The translations under genes were made by a program, and so were the position numbers. From Bradyrhizobium sp. 138 (GTDB lineage Bacteria > Pseudomonadota > Alphaproteobacteria > Rhizobiales > Xanthobacteraceae): DNA of 64,000 bases. This document shows positions 17,023 to 24,251 of the stretch, piece by piece. Where the stretch lies: the NCBI RefSeq assembly GCF_023074075.1, contig NZ_JADPKT010000053.1, forward strand, positions 1 to 64,000, in the 5' to 3' direction. The notes beneath the pieces are model-generated. The model did not search any database, was not told the origin of the DNA, and saw only the letters and a list, made by a program, of their open reading frames with translations. The first letter of the stretch is position 1. The number at the start of each line of letters is the position of its first letter.

Positions 17023-17766
17023 ATGGACCTCGGGCTCAAATCGAAAACCGCTGTTGTCACGGGAGCGAGCATCGGCATCGGCCGCGCCATCGCCAAGGGC
17101 CTGGCCGCCGAAGGCGTGCGCGTCGTCGGTGTGGCGCGGCGCACCGACCTGCTTGCCGAGTTGGTGAAAGAGGCAGGCTTCGGGCTGATCACGCCGTTCG
17201 AGCAGGATGTCATGGCCAAGGACGCGGCGGAGCGGATCGCGGCCTTCGCGCTGAAAGAGCTCGGCCATGTCGACATCCTCATCAACAACGCCGGCGGCAG
17301 CCGGCCTCTGCCGGTCGATGCGCCCGACAGCAAATGGGACGAAGCCATCGCACTGAATTTCACCAGCTACCGCCGCATCGCGCATGCGCTGCTGCCGCAG
17401 ATGATCGAACGCAAATGGGGCCGCATCGTCAACATCACCGGCAAGTCCGAGCCGGAAGGGCTCAACGCCGCCTTTGCCGCCAAGGCCGCCGTGCACGCCT
17501 GGGCCAAGGGCCTGTCGCGCGAGATCGGCAAGCACGGCATCACCATCAATTGCATCCCGCCCGGCCGCATCATGAGCGAGCAGATCCGCCGCAACTACGC
17601 GCCTGATTATCGCGAGCGCTTTGCAGAAGAGGAAATCCCGGTCGGCTATTGGGGCGAGCCGGAAGACCTCGCCGCACTCGCGGTGTTTCTGGCCTCACCG
17701 GTGGCGCGCTACATCACGGGCACGGTGATCCCGGTGGATGGGGGGCTGAGGCGGTATCAATTTTAG
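17023..17766 (+). CDS. SDR-family oxidoreductase lacking the catalytic tyrosine
   Basis: A 247-residue Rossmann protein with an N-terminal TGASIGIG cofactor motif (14-20), NNAG (88-91), and a C-terminal PPGRIMSE region and PVDGG. The usual YxxxK catalytic pair reads A150-F-A-A-K154, so Lys is kept but Tyr is replaced by Ala; the usual Ser stretch reads ITGKS. Either the enzyme works differently or it is a divergent or regulatory SDR. The start at ATG 17023 gives the family N-terminus. Its 3' end (from 17720) is duplicated imperfectly at 19008-19053, beyond the next gene. Confidence 0.85.
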   Translation: MDLGLKSKTAVVTGASIGIGRAIAKGLAAEGVRVVGVARRTDLLAELVKEAGFGLITPFEQDVMAKDAAERIAAFALKELGHVDILINNAGGSRPLPVDAPDSKWDEAIALNFTSYRRIAHALLPQMIERKWGRIVNITGKSEPEGLNAAFAAKAAVHAWAKGLSREIGKHGITINCIPPGRIMSEQIRRNYAPDYRERFAEEEIPVGYWGEPEDLAALAVFLASPVARYITGTVIPVDGGLRRYQF

Positions 17767-17767
17767 G
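17720..17767 (+). repeat. Direct repeat, copy 1 (3' end of the SDR gene)
   Basis: Begins GCACGGTGATCCCGG and ends at TAGG just past the SDR stop codon. It matches 19008-19053 over about 47 positions with a few substitutions and a 2-nt gap; blocks of 15, 8, 5 and 7 bases are identical. The two copies bracket the Crp/Fnr gene. Confidence 0.8.
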
Positions 17768-18105
17768 AATTCGCGGGATGCGTTCGGTATCGCAAGGCGT
17801 GAGTGTTGCGGGCGGCCTTTTTCGACAGCATCCAAGGTGAACCATGATGGGTTCGCAACGGCTCTACCCATCCTACAGGCTGCATTGCCAAAGCCCCTGA
17901 ATGGGCAAAGATCTAAATAGTATGATGTATGCAACAGCCTGCTTTGCGAGAATAGGGGCAAGCTCTCCGCAGTTCTCCGCGCTTGATCTCGACTGATGCC
18001 TCTGTTTGGATAGTTTCGTTCGGGCAATTCGCATTTCGGATAATCATGGTGAATGAAATAAATGGATATCCTCGTTCGTCGGGTGCACGTTCACGAGAAA
18101 GCATC
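17768..18105. other. Intergenic stretch before the Crp/Fnr gene
   Basis: 338 bases without a credible gene. A small inverted pair GATGGGTT / TACCCATC (about 17844-17875), followed by CTAC, resembles a decayed intergenic palindrome. The rest is somewhat AT-richer than neighbouring genes and should contain the promoter of the regulator. A near FixK-like string at 17983-17996 fails on its right half-site. Confidence 0.5.
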
Positions 18106-18918
18106 ATGACCGTCCACCGCACGGGAATCGGCAATCGGCTACTGGCGGCGTTACCGCCTGCGGATCTCGGCTTGCTCACGCCGTATTTCCAGAAAGTCTC
18201 GTTCGAAACCGATGCCGTCCTGGTGCGATCGGGCGATGAGCTCGACCCGGTTTATTTTCCTCATAGCGGCGCAATCGCCTTCATGCTCGATATGCCGGAC
18301 GGGCAATCGGTCGCAACCACCCTGATGGGACGGGAAGGCGCTTTGGCCTCGTTTTCCGTGCTCGGCCCGGCGCTTTCATCCGTGACCGCGATTGCTCGCA
18401 TGGCCGGCACGGCGTCGATGATTTCCGCCGCCAAATTCAGGGCTGCCTATGCGCAAAGTACAGCCATCAGGAATGTCGTGCAGGTCCACGCCCGCGCCGT
18501 GTTATTGCAGCTCCAGCACGTAGCCGCTTGCAACGCGCTGCACCGGGTGGATGGCCGCATGGCGCGCTGGCTCCTGCAGCTTCACGACCGCGTTCCCGAC
18601 GACCTCCTGCCGGTGACGCAGGAGGCGCTTGCGCAACTGCTTGGGGTGCGGCGAACGACAGTGACGCTGACGATGAGCAAGCTACGCGAGGCCGGCGCCG
18701 TCCCGTCCGACCGGCGCGGGTTTATAGAGATCGATCGGGCACGGCTCGAGAGGGTCGCATGCGATTGTTATGCGCTCATGCAGCACAACATCGACCGGAT
18801 GTATTGCCAGGAATTGTCGGCACCGCAGCCCGCCGACCGGCCATTCCGGCAAAGCGTCATCGGCGCCTCGGAGGGAGCGGACGGTGACTCCAGATGCGCT
18901 TCGCGGGCCGGAAAATAA
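18106..18918 (+). CDS. Crp/Fnr-family transcriptional regulator
   Basis: A 270-residue regulator with a cyclic-nucleotide-type beta-roll (about 10-130; VYFPHSGAIAFM, GREGALASF) and a C-terminal winged HTH (about 165-225; TQEALAQLLGVRRTTVTLTMSKL). It has no FNR-type cysteine cluster, and its C-terminal tail of about 45 residues is Ser/Ala-rich. The start at 18106 is chosen because GAGAAAG precedes it; in-frame ATG 18046 lacks a ribosome site. It belongs to a large rhizobial paralogue group whose ligand is unknown. It lies between two copies of the SDR 3' end, suggesting insertion or local rearrangement. Confidence 0.87.
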   Translation: MTVHRTGIGNRLLAALPPADLGLLTPYFQKVSFETDAVLVRSGDELDPVYFPHSGAIAFMLDMPDGQSVATTLMGREGALASFSVLGPALSSVTAIARMAGTASMISAAKFRAAYAQSTAIRNVVQVHARAVLLQLQHVAACNALHRVDGRMARWLLQLHDRVPDDLLPVTQEALAQLLGVRRTTVTLTMSKLREAGAVPSDRRGFIEIDRARLERVACDCYALMQHNIDRMYCQELSAPQPADRPFRQSVIGASEGADGDSRCASRAGK

Positions 18919-19007
18919 TAGGGAGCAGAGCCTACAATCGCGATTTAGGTCGCGGATTCCCATCCGCTGCTCCAATCGGGCGACGCAGGCTGTCATTTTC
19001 CCGAACC

Positions 19008-19053
19008 GCACGGTGATCCCGGCGGATGGGGCTGAGAAGGTATCAGTTCTAGG
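19008..19053 (+). repeat. Direct repeat, copy 2 (orphan SDR 3' end)
   Basis: GCACGGTGATCCCGGCGGAT and onward, ending CTAGG, matches the last 40-odd bases of the SDR gene at 17720-17767 but is not part of any gene here. The 1.24-kb interval between the copies contains only the Crp/Fnr gene. Confidence 0.8.
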
Positions 19054-19114
19054 GGCGGACGCCTGAATCCCCCGGCCCGCGAACGCATGCGGTGCCCAAT
19101 TTGGCACGCGGACC

Positions 19115-19732
19115 TTACGGTTTGACGTAGCTCCAGCCCTGTTCCTGCAGCTCCATGACGCGGACGACACCGGATTTGACGACCGTCGCCTGCGGGATCA
19201 GGTTGATATCCTTGTTCTCCGCCTTGCGCATGTTGTCCTGGGTGTTGCCGCAAGCCTTGAAGGAGATTTCGGGATGGCTCATCGCGAGCACCTCGATGCG
19301 CGGCTTGACCGGCGAGGTGTCATCGCGCAGCATGTGAAGGCCGGGACCAAAGGTGACGACCTCGATCGACACTTGTTCACCAAGATCGCGATAGTATTGC
19401 GCGACGTTGCTCGCATTGTTGAGCGTGAGGTTCATCATCGCAGGTTCGTTGGAATTAACCTGCAGCACCAGCCGGTGCGGCTTTTTCGCGCTCTCGTTTT
19501 TTGTAGCCTGAGCCATCTTCGTGTTGTTCGGAGGATCCTGCCTGATTGCGTGATTCTGCCGCGGCTTGCTCGCCTGCTTCTGTGCACCCGGATGCTTCGG
19601 GTTGCTCGCTTGGCTCTTCTCGTGCGCCTGCGGGATCCACTGGTTGTCCTGCTGCGCCTGCGCGCTTGGTCCGACCAGAAGCAGCATCGCCAAGCCGCTG
19701 ATGACTGCCATCGCCAATCTCGGATCGATCAT
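19115..19732 (-). CDS. Exported DsrE/DsrF-like protein
   Basis: A 205-residue protein with a signal peptide (to about residue 26, AQA), a Gln/Lys/Asn/Pro-rich linker (about 27-85) and a DsrE-like fold (about 86-200). The core reads HRLVLQVNSNEPAMMNLTL, then IEVVTFGPGLHML and ISFKACGNTQDNM with a single conserved Cys of the kind used in DsrE-family sulphur transfer. It is last in a four-gene run (24 nt after the preceding gene). The periplasmic location is unusual next to cytoplasmic DsrE, but such exported forms exist in proteobacteria. Function unknown. Confidence 0.75.
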   Translation of the reverse strand: MIDPRLAMAVISGLAMLLLVGPSAQAQQDNQWIPQAHEKSQASNPKHPGAQKQASKPRQNHAIRQDPPNNTKMAQATKNESAKKPHRLVLQVNSNEPAMMNLTLNNASNVAQYYRDLGEQVSIEVVTFGPGLHMLRDDTSPVKPRIEVLAMSHPEISFKACGNTQDNMRKAENKDINLIPQATVVKSGVVRVMELQEQGWSYVKP

Positions 19733-19756
19733 CTCGTGTCTCCCATTCCCTGACCA

Positions 19757-20386
19757 TCACCTACCCGGTCTGGCGACGGCATGTGGCCATTTGCATGCAG
19801 CTGCCATTTTCTTGCGCACGTTTTCGAATCCGCTGAGCAGGAATTGTCCGTCTTGCACCGGGCCAGTGCGGTTGGAAAGGCCCACAACGATGTGACCGTC
19901 GTCGGGTAGTGAGCTTAACAACTTCACGACGTCGCCCCCGAAAGCGACGCCGGAGCCGAACGACGGCGACGCTGCTGCGAGTTGCATTGGCGTATCCGCA
20001 TTCAGCCGAAAGGAGATGACGTATTCGTTGGCGCTGCGTGACAGCGCCGGTCCGGCGACTATGACTTCCGTGCGGCCTCTGCGGCAGTGGATTGCGAGTT
20101 GCATCGCGGCGCCACCCGAGCTGCCGACAGACGTGGCGGTGGCGGTGACGACCGGCAGATAATCGACTGGCGAAGTCGTCTCGCTGACGATCCAGCCAGC
20201 ATCCCGGCTCCCCCGACCGGACGGTGGAATCTTGCGCGATAAGTCTTGCAGACATTCCAGCCGGGCTTGTCCCTCCATCGCCGAACAAGCCCTGAGTGTT
20301 TCCAAGGGATCGCGCGTGCTTTGCGCGTAGGCGATACCGCAGGCGACGTTGAAGGCGATAGCGAGCGGAGGAGCGGCAGTCTTCAT
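19757..20386 (-). CDS. Exported hypothetical protein
   Basis: A 209-residue protein whose start (ATG 20386) overlaps the TAXI gene stop by ATGA, showing translational coupling. It has a signal-like N-terminus MKTAAPPLAIAFNVACGIAYA and a Cys pair in LRACSAMEGQARLECLQDLS, then a beta-rich domain with AMQLAIHCRRGRTEVIVAG and a GLSNRTGPVQDGQF segment. The Cys-rich start plus beta domain resembles type VI secretion-associated or YfeK-like exported proteins, but I do not recognise a family. It lies in an operon with TAXI, coiled-coil and DsrE-like genes. Confidence 0.7.
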   Translation of the reverse strand: MKTAAPPLAIAFNVACGIAYAQSTRDPLETLRACSAMEGQARLECLQDLSRKIPPSGRGSRDAGWIVSETTSPVDYLPVVTATATSVGSSGGAAMQLAIHCRRGRTEVIVAGPALSRSANEYVISFRLNADTPMQLAAASPSFGSGVAFGGDVVKLLSSLPDDGHIVVGLSNRTGPVQDGQFLLSGFENVRKKMAAACKWPHAVARPGR

Positions 20387-21423
20387 GGCCTCGCCTGCAC
20401 GCTGCGCGCTTTGCGATCCAGCCATTCCTGCGCGGCTTGGAAGCGGGTGAGACCCGGGACGGTTGCTGCAAGATTGATCGACTGCCATTTCGGATCGTAG
20501 CCTGGTGCCTGCAGGCGGTCGATGCGCGAGAACAGGTACTCGACAAGGCGAGCCACGCGTTGGTAGCGATTGGAGCGTAGCGGCCAGTTGAAAGCGACAA
20601 GCGCTGTCGGGACCGCAATGGTCGAGACCCGCTCACCTTGCTTGATCAGATTAGGATACTCATTCGCGTCCAAGGTCGCGGGCAGATAATAGTCCTCGAA
20701 CGTCTTGTCATAACGGATCGGGAGAAATTTGAATCCAGCCTCCCAGCGGCCCTTTACGAAGGCGTCGACGGGTTTCGACGTGATGAAAACCACGGCCGAC
20801 ATTTCGCCTTTACGCATCTGTTCCAGGGCAACTTGATGCGGAATGAATGTCTTATCGACATCGATCCCCAGACGGCTGAAGATCAGTGGGCCTGAATAGG
20901 CGGCCGCGGTGCCCAGAGTGTTGAAGTTCACCCTCTTGCCGACAAGATCCTGCAGGCTTGTGATTTCTGGCCGCACAAAAATGTGCAGCTCGGATGGGAA
21001 GAGATTGAGCAGATAGGTGATGCGGCTTCGGATCTGCGGTGCCTGAATCTTATACTCCTCGAGCGCATCGGAATTGATGATGGCAGTATCGACGCCGCGC
21101 AAATAGAGCAGCGCATTCAGATTGTCGGTCGCCCCCCGGGTGACGATCGGCAGGAGATGCAGGTCTGCTCCGTCGTCGACGACGCGAGCCATTTCTGCGG
21201 CAAGGCGGATCGGCGCGCCCTCGAGCAGGCCCCCGGCGAGCCCGACCGTCCAGGCGTTCATCCGGTCTTTTTCGTTCTCTTTCGGGAGCGGTCGGACGAT
21301 CTGTGCATCGGCCTTGGCATTTCTCGCCGTTTGCGCTTCCAGGCAGGTCGTTTGAAGCATCATCGCGACCGGCACCAACCAAGTGAGCAGGGGCAACGAG
21401 CGTGACTTTGGCGCCTTGTTCAT
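20383..21423 (-). CDS. TAXI-family solute-binding protein
   Basis: A 346-residue protein with a signal peptide (to about residue 32, CLEAQ) and a TAXI/NMT1-like periplasmic binding fold: AWTVGLAGGLLEGAPIRLAAEM, TRGATDNLNALLYLRGVDTAIINSD, then LVGKRVNFNTLGTAAAYSGPLIF. TAXI proteins normally feed a fused TRAP permease, and none is encoded nearby. The start at 21423 follows GGAAGGGAACG. It is 61 nt downstream of the coiled-coil membrane-protein gene and overlaps the next gene. It may be an orphan sensor or binding component rather than part of an importer. Confidence 0.85.
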   Translation of the reverse strand: MNKAPKSRSLPLLTWLVPVAMMLQTTCLEAQTARNAKADAQIVRPLPKENEKDRMNAWTVGLAGGLLEGAPIRLAAEMARVVDDGADLHLLPIVTRGATDNLNALLYLRGVDTAIINSDALEEYKIQAPQIRSRITYLLNLFPSELHIFVRPEITSLQDLVGKRVNFNTLGTAAAYSGPLIFSRLGIDVDKTFIPHQVALEQMRKGEMSAVVFITSKPVDAFVKGRWEAGFKFLPIRYDKTFEDYYLPATLDANEYPNLIKQGERVSTIAVPTALVAFNWPLRSNRYQRVARLVEYLFSRIDRLQAPGYDPKWQSINLAATVPGLTRFQAAQEWLDRKARSVQARP

Positions 21424-21484
21424 GTCGTTCCCTTCCGGCTCAGCCACCGCAAGCTTTCGTCCCTCAGACTGCAGAAGCTCATTC

Positions 21485-23119
21485 TCAGGGTCGCAACGCA
21501 TCCAGCCGTTCCTTCGCTTCGCGAATACCGCCCCTGTGTGCCTTCGCGTAGAGTTCTCGCGCCTTGGCCGCTTCCCCGCGCGTTCCGTAAGTGCCCCAGG
21601 CGGAAAGAACCGCCGGATCGTAGGTCTCGGCGAGCATGAAGCTTGCCTGCGCAATGTCTTTCTCGGCTGCGAGCTCGAGTACAATGCGTGCTCCACCAAT
21701 ATTTCCCTGATCGAGCAGCGCCCTGGCACGCGGGATCAAACGGGCTTCCGCCTCGTTCCGGATTGCGGCGGTCGGCGGCTCCGCCACTTCCACGCTCCGC
21801 GTCGCCGGCAAGGCCGGGGCGTCATTCACTTGCTCGGCGAGGACGCGCGCATCGGTGGACCGCCCCCCTGATGCAAGCTCTCTCTCCCTGGCCTCGGTCT
21901 TGCTCAGCTCCTGTTGCAGCGACTGCCGCAGTTCACTGATCTCTCGTTTCGCTGCCTGTCTCTGCTGCGAGGCCGCATTTTCAGCCTCCCGCAATTGCAT
22001 GTTGCGGGTTTCGATCTCACGGCGCATTTCGGCAAGTTCGCTCTCCAGCGCAGCGGCGTGCGCCTGAGCCTCTTCGAGTGCGCGGCGCTGTTGATCGGCA
22101 TTGGCAACTGCGGCCTGCGCTGCTTTGGCCTCCGTCATGAGAACGGCATTCTTTTCCTGCTCCTGCGCCAGGGACTGCCGCAGTTCCGCAATCTTCAGCC
22201 CCGCTGCCTGGCTTTGCTCCGCGGTCGCAGCTTCCGCCACAAGCAAACGGCGGGGCATTCCGGCGAGTTCGCTCGCGAGCGCGGCGGCGCGCGACTGCGC
22301 CTCGTGGCGTTCCTGCTCAGCACTTGCCGCTGCTGTCTGTGCGGCGTTCAACTGCCTTGCGCGGACGGCGCTATTTTCCCGCTCACGCTGCAGAGACTGC
22401 TCTAGTTCTGCGATCTCCCGCTGCGCCGCCTCTTTCTGCTGCGCGGCCAAATCCTCCGCCTTCCGCGATCCTGCGTCACGGACGTCGATCTCGCGGCGGA
22501 ATTCGGCAACTTCGTTCGCGAGCGCAGCGCTGCGCGCCTGCTCCTGTTGCAGCGACTGACGCAACTCGTCCGCCGCAATTTTTGCCGCGTCCGCGTGCTG
22601 GACCGCCTCCTCAAGTTCCCTGCGCGCCCCGTCCAGTTCACTGGCGCGCGCATTACTTTGCAAAGCATCTCGATCGGGCCATGGCTCGGGTTGCACCATG
22701 CCTACCGGCACCGCGTACGTCAGGGCTCCCTTAGCTTCTCGCTGCAGGAGTGCTTGCGACCCCGCCCCTATTTCCGGCCGTTGGTCGAGGCTGAGGGCGT
22801 TCTCGCCGCCGATTGGCGTCATTTCCGGAATCGTTCGTGCGCCGAAAGTGTCGAACACACCCAGCAAGGCCGCTCCAATCAGGATGGCGGGAAGCAAAAT
22901 GACAGCCGCTGCGAACGGCTTGCCCAATGGTTCGCCCTCTGGGTCAATGTCCTCAGTTTCGGGATACCAATGGGTCGGCTCGGCGTTGACTGCAGCGCCG
23001 TCTCTGGAGACCCATTTGCCTGCTTGAGGCGACCAGCGGGCGACATCGACAGCCCCGGTCGCATCTTCCACCCAGATGTCTTCTCCGTCCCTGGGTGCAG
23101 TATCAATCGGTCGGCGCAT
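21485..23119 (-). CDS. Membrane-anchored coiled-coil protein
   Basis: A 544-residue protein. Residues 1-60 are a small soluble domain (RPIDTAPRDGEDIWVEDATG, with WSPQAGKWVSRDG, DUF551-like). A single membrane helix (about 68-90) is followed by a long heptad-rich coiled coil (about 150-420), in which blocks like ELRQSLQQE recur about every 60-70 residues, and a C-terminal helical module with Sel1/TPR-like pattern (about 455-544; ARALLDQGNIGGARIVLELAAEKD). It is first in the operon with the TAXI, exported and DsrE-like genes. It is probably a scaffold crossing the periplasm; no family function is known. Confidence 0.78.
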   Translation of the reverse strand: MRRPIDTAPRDGEDIWVEDATGAVDVARWSPQAGKWVSRDGAAVNAEPTHWYPETEDIDPEGEPLGKPFAAAVILLPAILIGAALLGVFDTFGARTIPEMTPIGGENALSLDQRPEIGAGSQALLQREAKGALTYAVPVGMVQPEPWPDRDALQSNARASELDGARRELEEAVQHADAAKIAADELRQSLQQEQARSAALANEVAEFRREIDVRDAGSRKAEDLAAQQKEAAQREIAELEQSLQRERENSAVRARQLNAAQTAAASAEQERHEAQSRAAALASELAGMPRRLLVAEAATAEQSQAAGLKIAELRQSLAQEQEKNAVLMTEAKAAQAAVANADQQRRALEEAQAHAAALESELAEMRREIETRNMQLREAENAASQQRQAAKREISELRQSLQQELSKTEARERELASGGRSTDARVLAEQVNDAPALPATRSVEVAEPPTAAIRNEAEARLIPRARALLDQGNIGGARIVLELAAEKDIAQASFMLAETYDPAVLSAWGTYGTRGEAAKARELYAKAHRGGIREAKERLDALRP

Positions 23120-23480
23120 CGATCACGCCTCGTTAGATAACGGCTAGAGCGGCGCGACTGCTCCGCCTGTTTCGCAGTTCGGCATTGAAGAAAAATCCTT
23201 AGATCGAAATGACTTGGCAGGTTGCCTGACTGGCAATTAAATAATTAAATTAGTTTAATAATCATATATTTTGAACCAAATGCGGAGTCAAATTAAATCG
23301 GCCTGATACGATATGCGGCGCTAAATCAGGCGCCGTTTGCTTCCTGTTGTATCGCCTTCATTGCGCAGCCGAGCATGGCGTCGTCCGCGGTAAACCCAAG
23401 CCCGTACATCGTATGGGATATGGGCGGGGCACGGCGAACATGCGAAGCTGACGGCGTTTCGCAGCGTCTCGGAGCTGAGG
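23120..23480. other. AT-rich intergenic region upstream of the coiled-coil operon
   Basis: About 360 bases without a credible gene. The part around 23215-23300 is strikingly AT-rich (runs of AATTAAATAATTAAATTAG type) against a GC-rich background and lies just upstream of the minus-strand coiled-coil gene, so it probably contains its promoter and may bind silencing proteins. Nothing else recognised. Confidence 0.5.
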
Positions 23481-23488
23481 AGTGACCG

Positions 23489-23572
23489 ATGCGCCTTGCA
23501 TTGCCCTATTTGGGGATTGGCGTCTGCTTGTCTCTTGCGACCTGGTTGGCGTTGGGGCTCGTATTCGAGTGA
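23489..23572 (+). CDS. Possible 27-residue hydrophobic peptide
   Basis: ATG 23489 to TGA 23572 encodes MRLALPYLGIGVCLSLATWL and seven more residues ending VFE: essentially one membrane helix. GAGGAG lies 8 nt upstream of the ATG, an ideal ribosome-site distance. It lies beside the ABC-binding-protein relic on the opposite strand. It could be a genuine small membrane protein or a chance frame. Confidence 0.35.
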   Translation: MRLALPYLGIGVCLSLATWLALGLVFE

Positions 23573-23585
23573 CGGTTTTCCACCA

Positions 23586-23819
23586 CGGCCGCTCGACCGG
23601 CAGCTCTGACGGCTGCGCTCCCTTCAAGATCCTGTCGACATAGGCTGCCGTGCGCCTCACCATCACGTTGACGTCGGGACCGTAGGACATCAGTCCACCG
23701 CCGGACGCCCAGGCACCCCAACCGCCGATCAGCGGCAACCGACGCTCGTCCGCATAGGCGACGATGCGGGACATCAGGTTTATCATCAGCGTCGAGGTGA
23801 TGATGTAGACTGAATCGAC
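23586..23819 (-). pseudogene. Relic of an ABC-type substrate-binding protein
   Basis: The minus strand encodes NLMSRIVAYADERRLPLIGG, then WGAWASGGGLMSYGPDVN, then MVRRTAAYVDRILKGAQPSE and LPVERP, which is the C-terminal third of the rhizobial ABC_sub_bind (YtfQ-unlike, tryptophan/tyrosine-type) binding-protein family. The N-terminal two thirds and the usual C-terminal tail (ELVINLKTAKALG type) are missing; the frame runs on into unrelated sequence on both sides. A decayed gene fragment in a low-gene-density patch. Confidence 0.75.
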
Positions 23820-23970
23820 CTGGGCTGTCGTCTCCTGCTTCGACGACGATCGTTGTCCTGGTGGCTCGGGCAGCGCTCCCAAGGGCAAATACCTGCCCCG
23901 CATCTACAGGCGACGTCGCACGCTCGCGAACGTCTTTTCCCTGATCGTCGCCGCGTTAACATCCCGCCAG

Positions 23971-24095
23971 TGTTTTGCCCGACGGGTCAACGTCATGGCG
24001 GTAACGAATGTCGTCGCGACACGATTTGAAAATCCCTTGTCAATCAATGGGCCTTCTACTGTGCATGGGGTTGTTTTCGACTTTTTGTTTTGAGG
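23971..24095 (+). repeat. Dispersed element of about 125 nt, copy A
   Basis: Begins TGTTTTGCCCGACGGGTCAA (23971-23990) and ends with a block from GGCC near 24049 through TCTACTGTGCATGGGG and TTGTTTTCG to GAGG (24095). The copy at 62921-63046 (minus) has the same two end blocks at the same separation, with a diverged middle. This copy ends 157 nt before the DHA2 efflux gene and has its orientation. It may be a leader RNA, an sRNA or a mobile palindrome; the 3' block also encodes LLCMGLFS-x-F in one frame in both copies. Confidence 0.75.
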
Positions 24096-24251
24096 CCACC
24101 TGCAACCGTCGCGATCACACGCCGGGGGCCGGCATCATCGCCCAGCCTTCGTGCATACACAGCATGCAAGCATATGCCTGTGGTGGGCGGCTCCAACGTA
24201 GTAGACGCCAAAGTCCCTTATGGCCACGCCGCCGGAGCAACGCGCAACGCA

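Noticed and set aside
17983..17996. TTGATCTCGACTGA as a FixK box before the Crp/Fnr gene
   Set aside because: The left half fits but the right half is CTGA rather than TCAA.
17768..19007. Segment between the two SDR 3' ends as an integrative element
   Set aside because: No integrase or excisionase and only 1.24 kb; kept as a rearrangement footprint, not called a mobile element.
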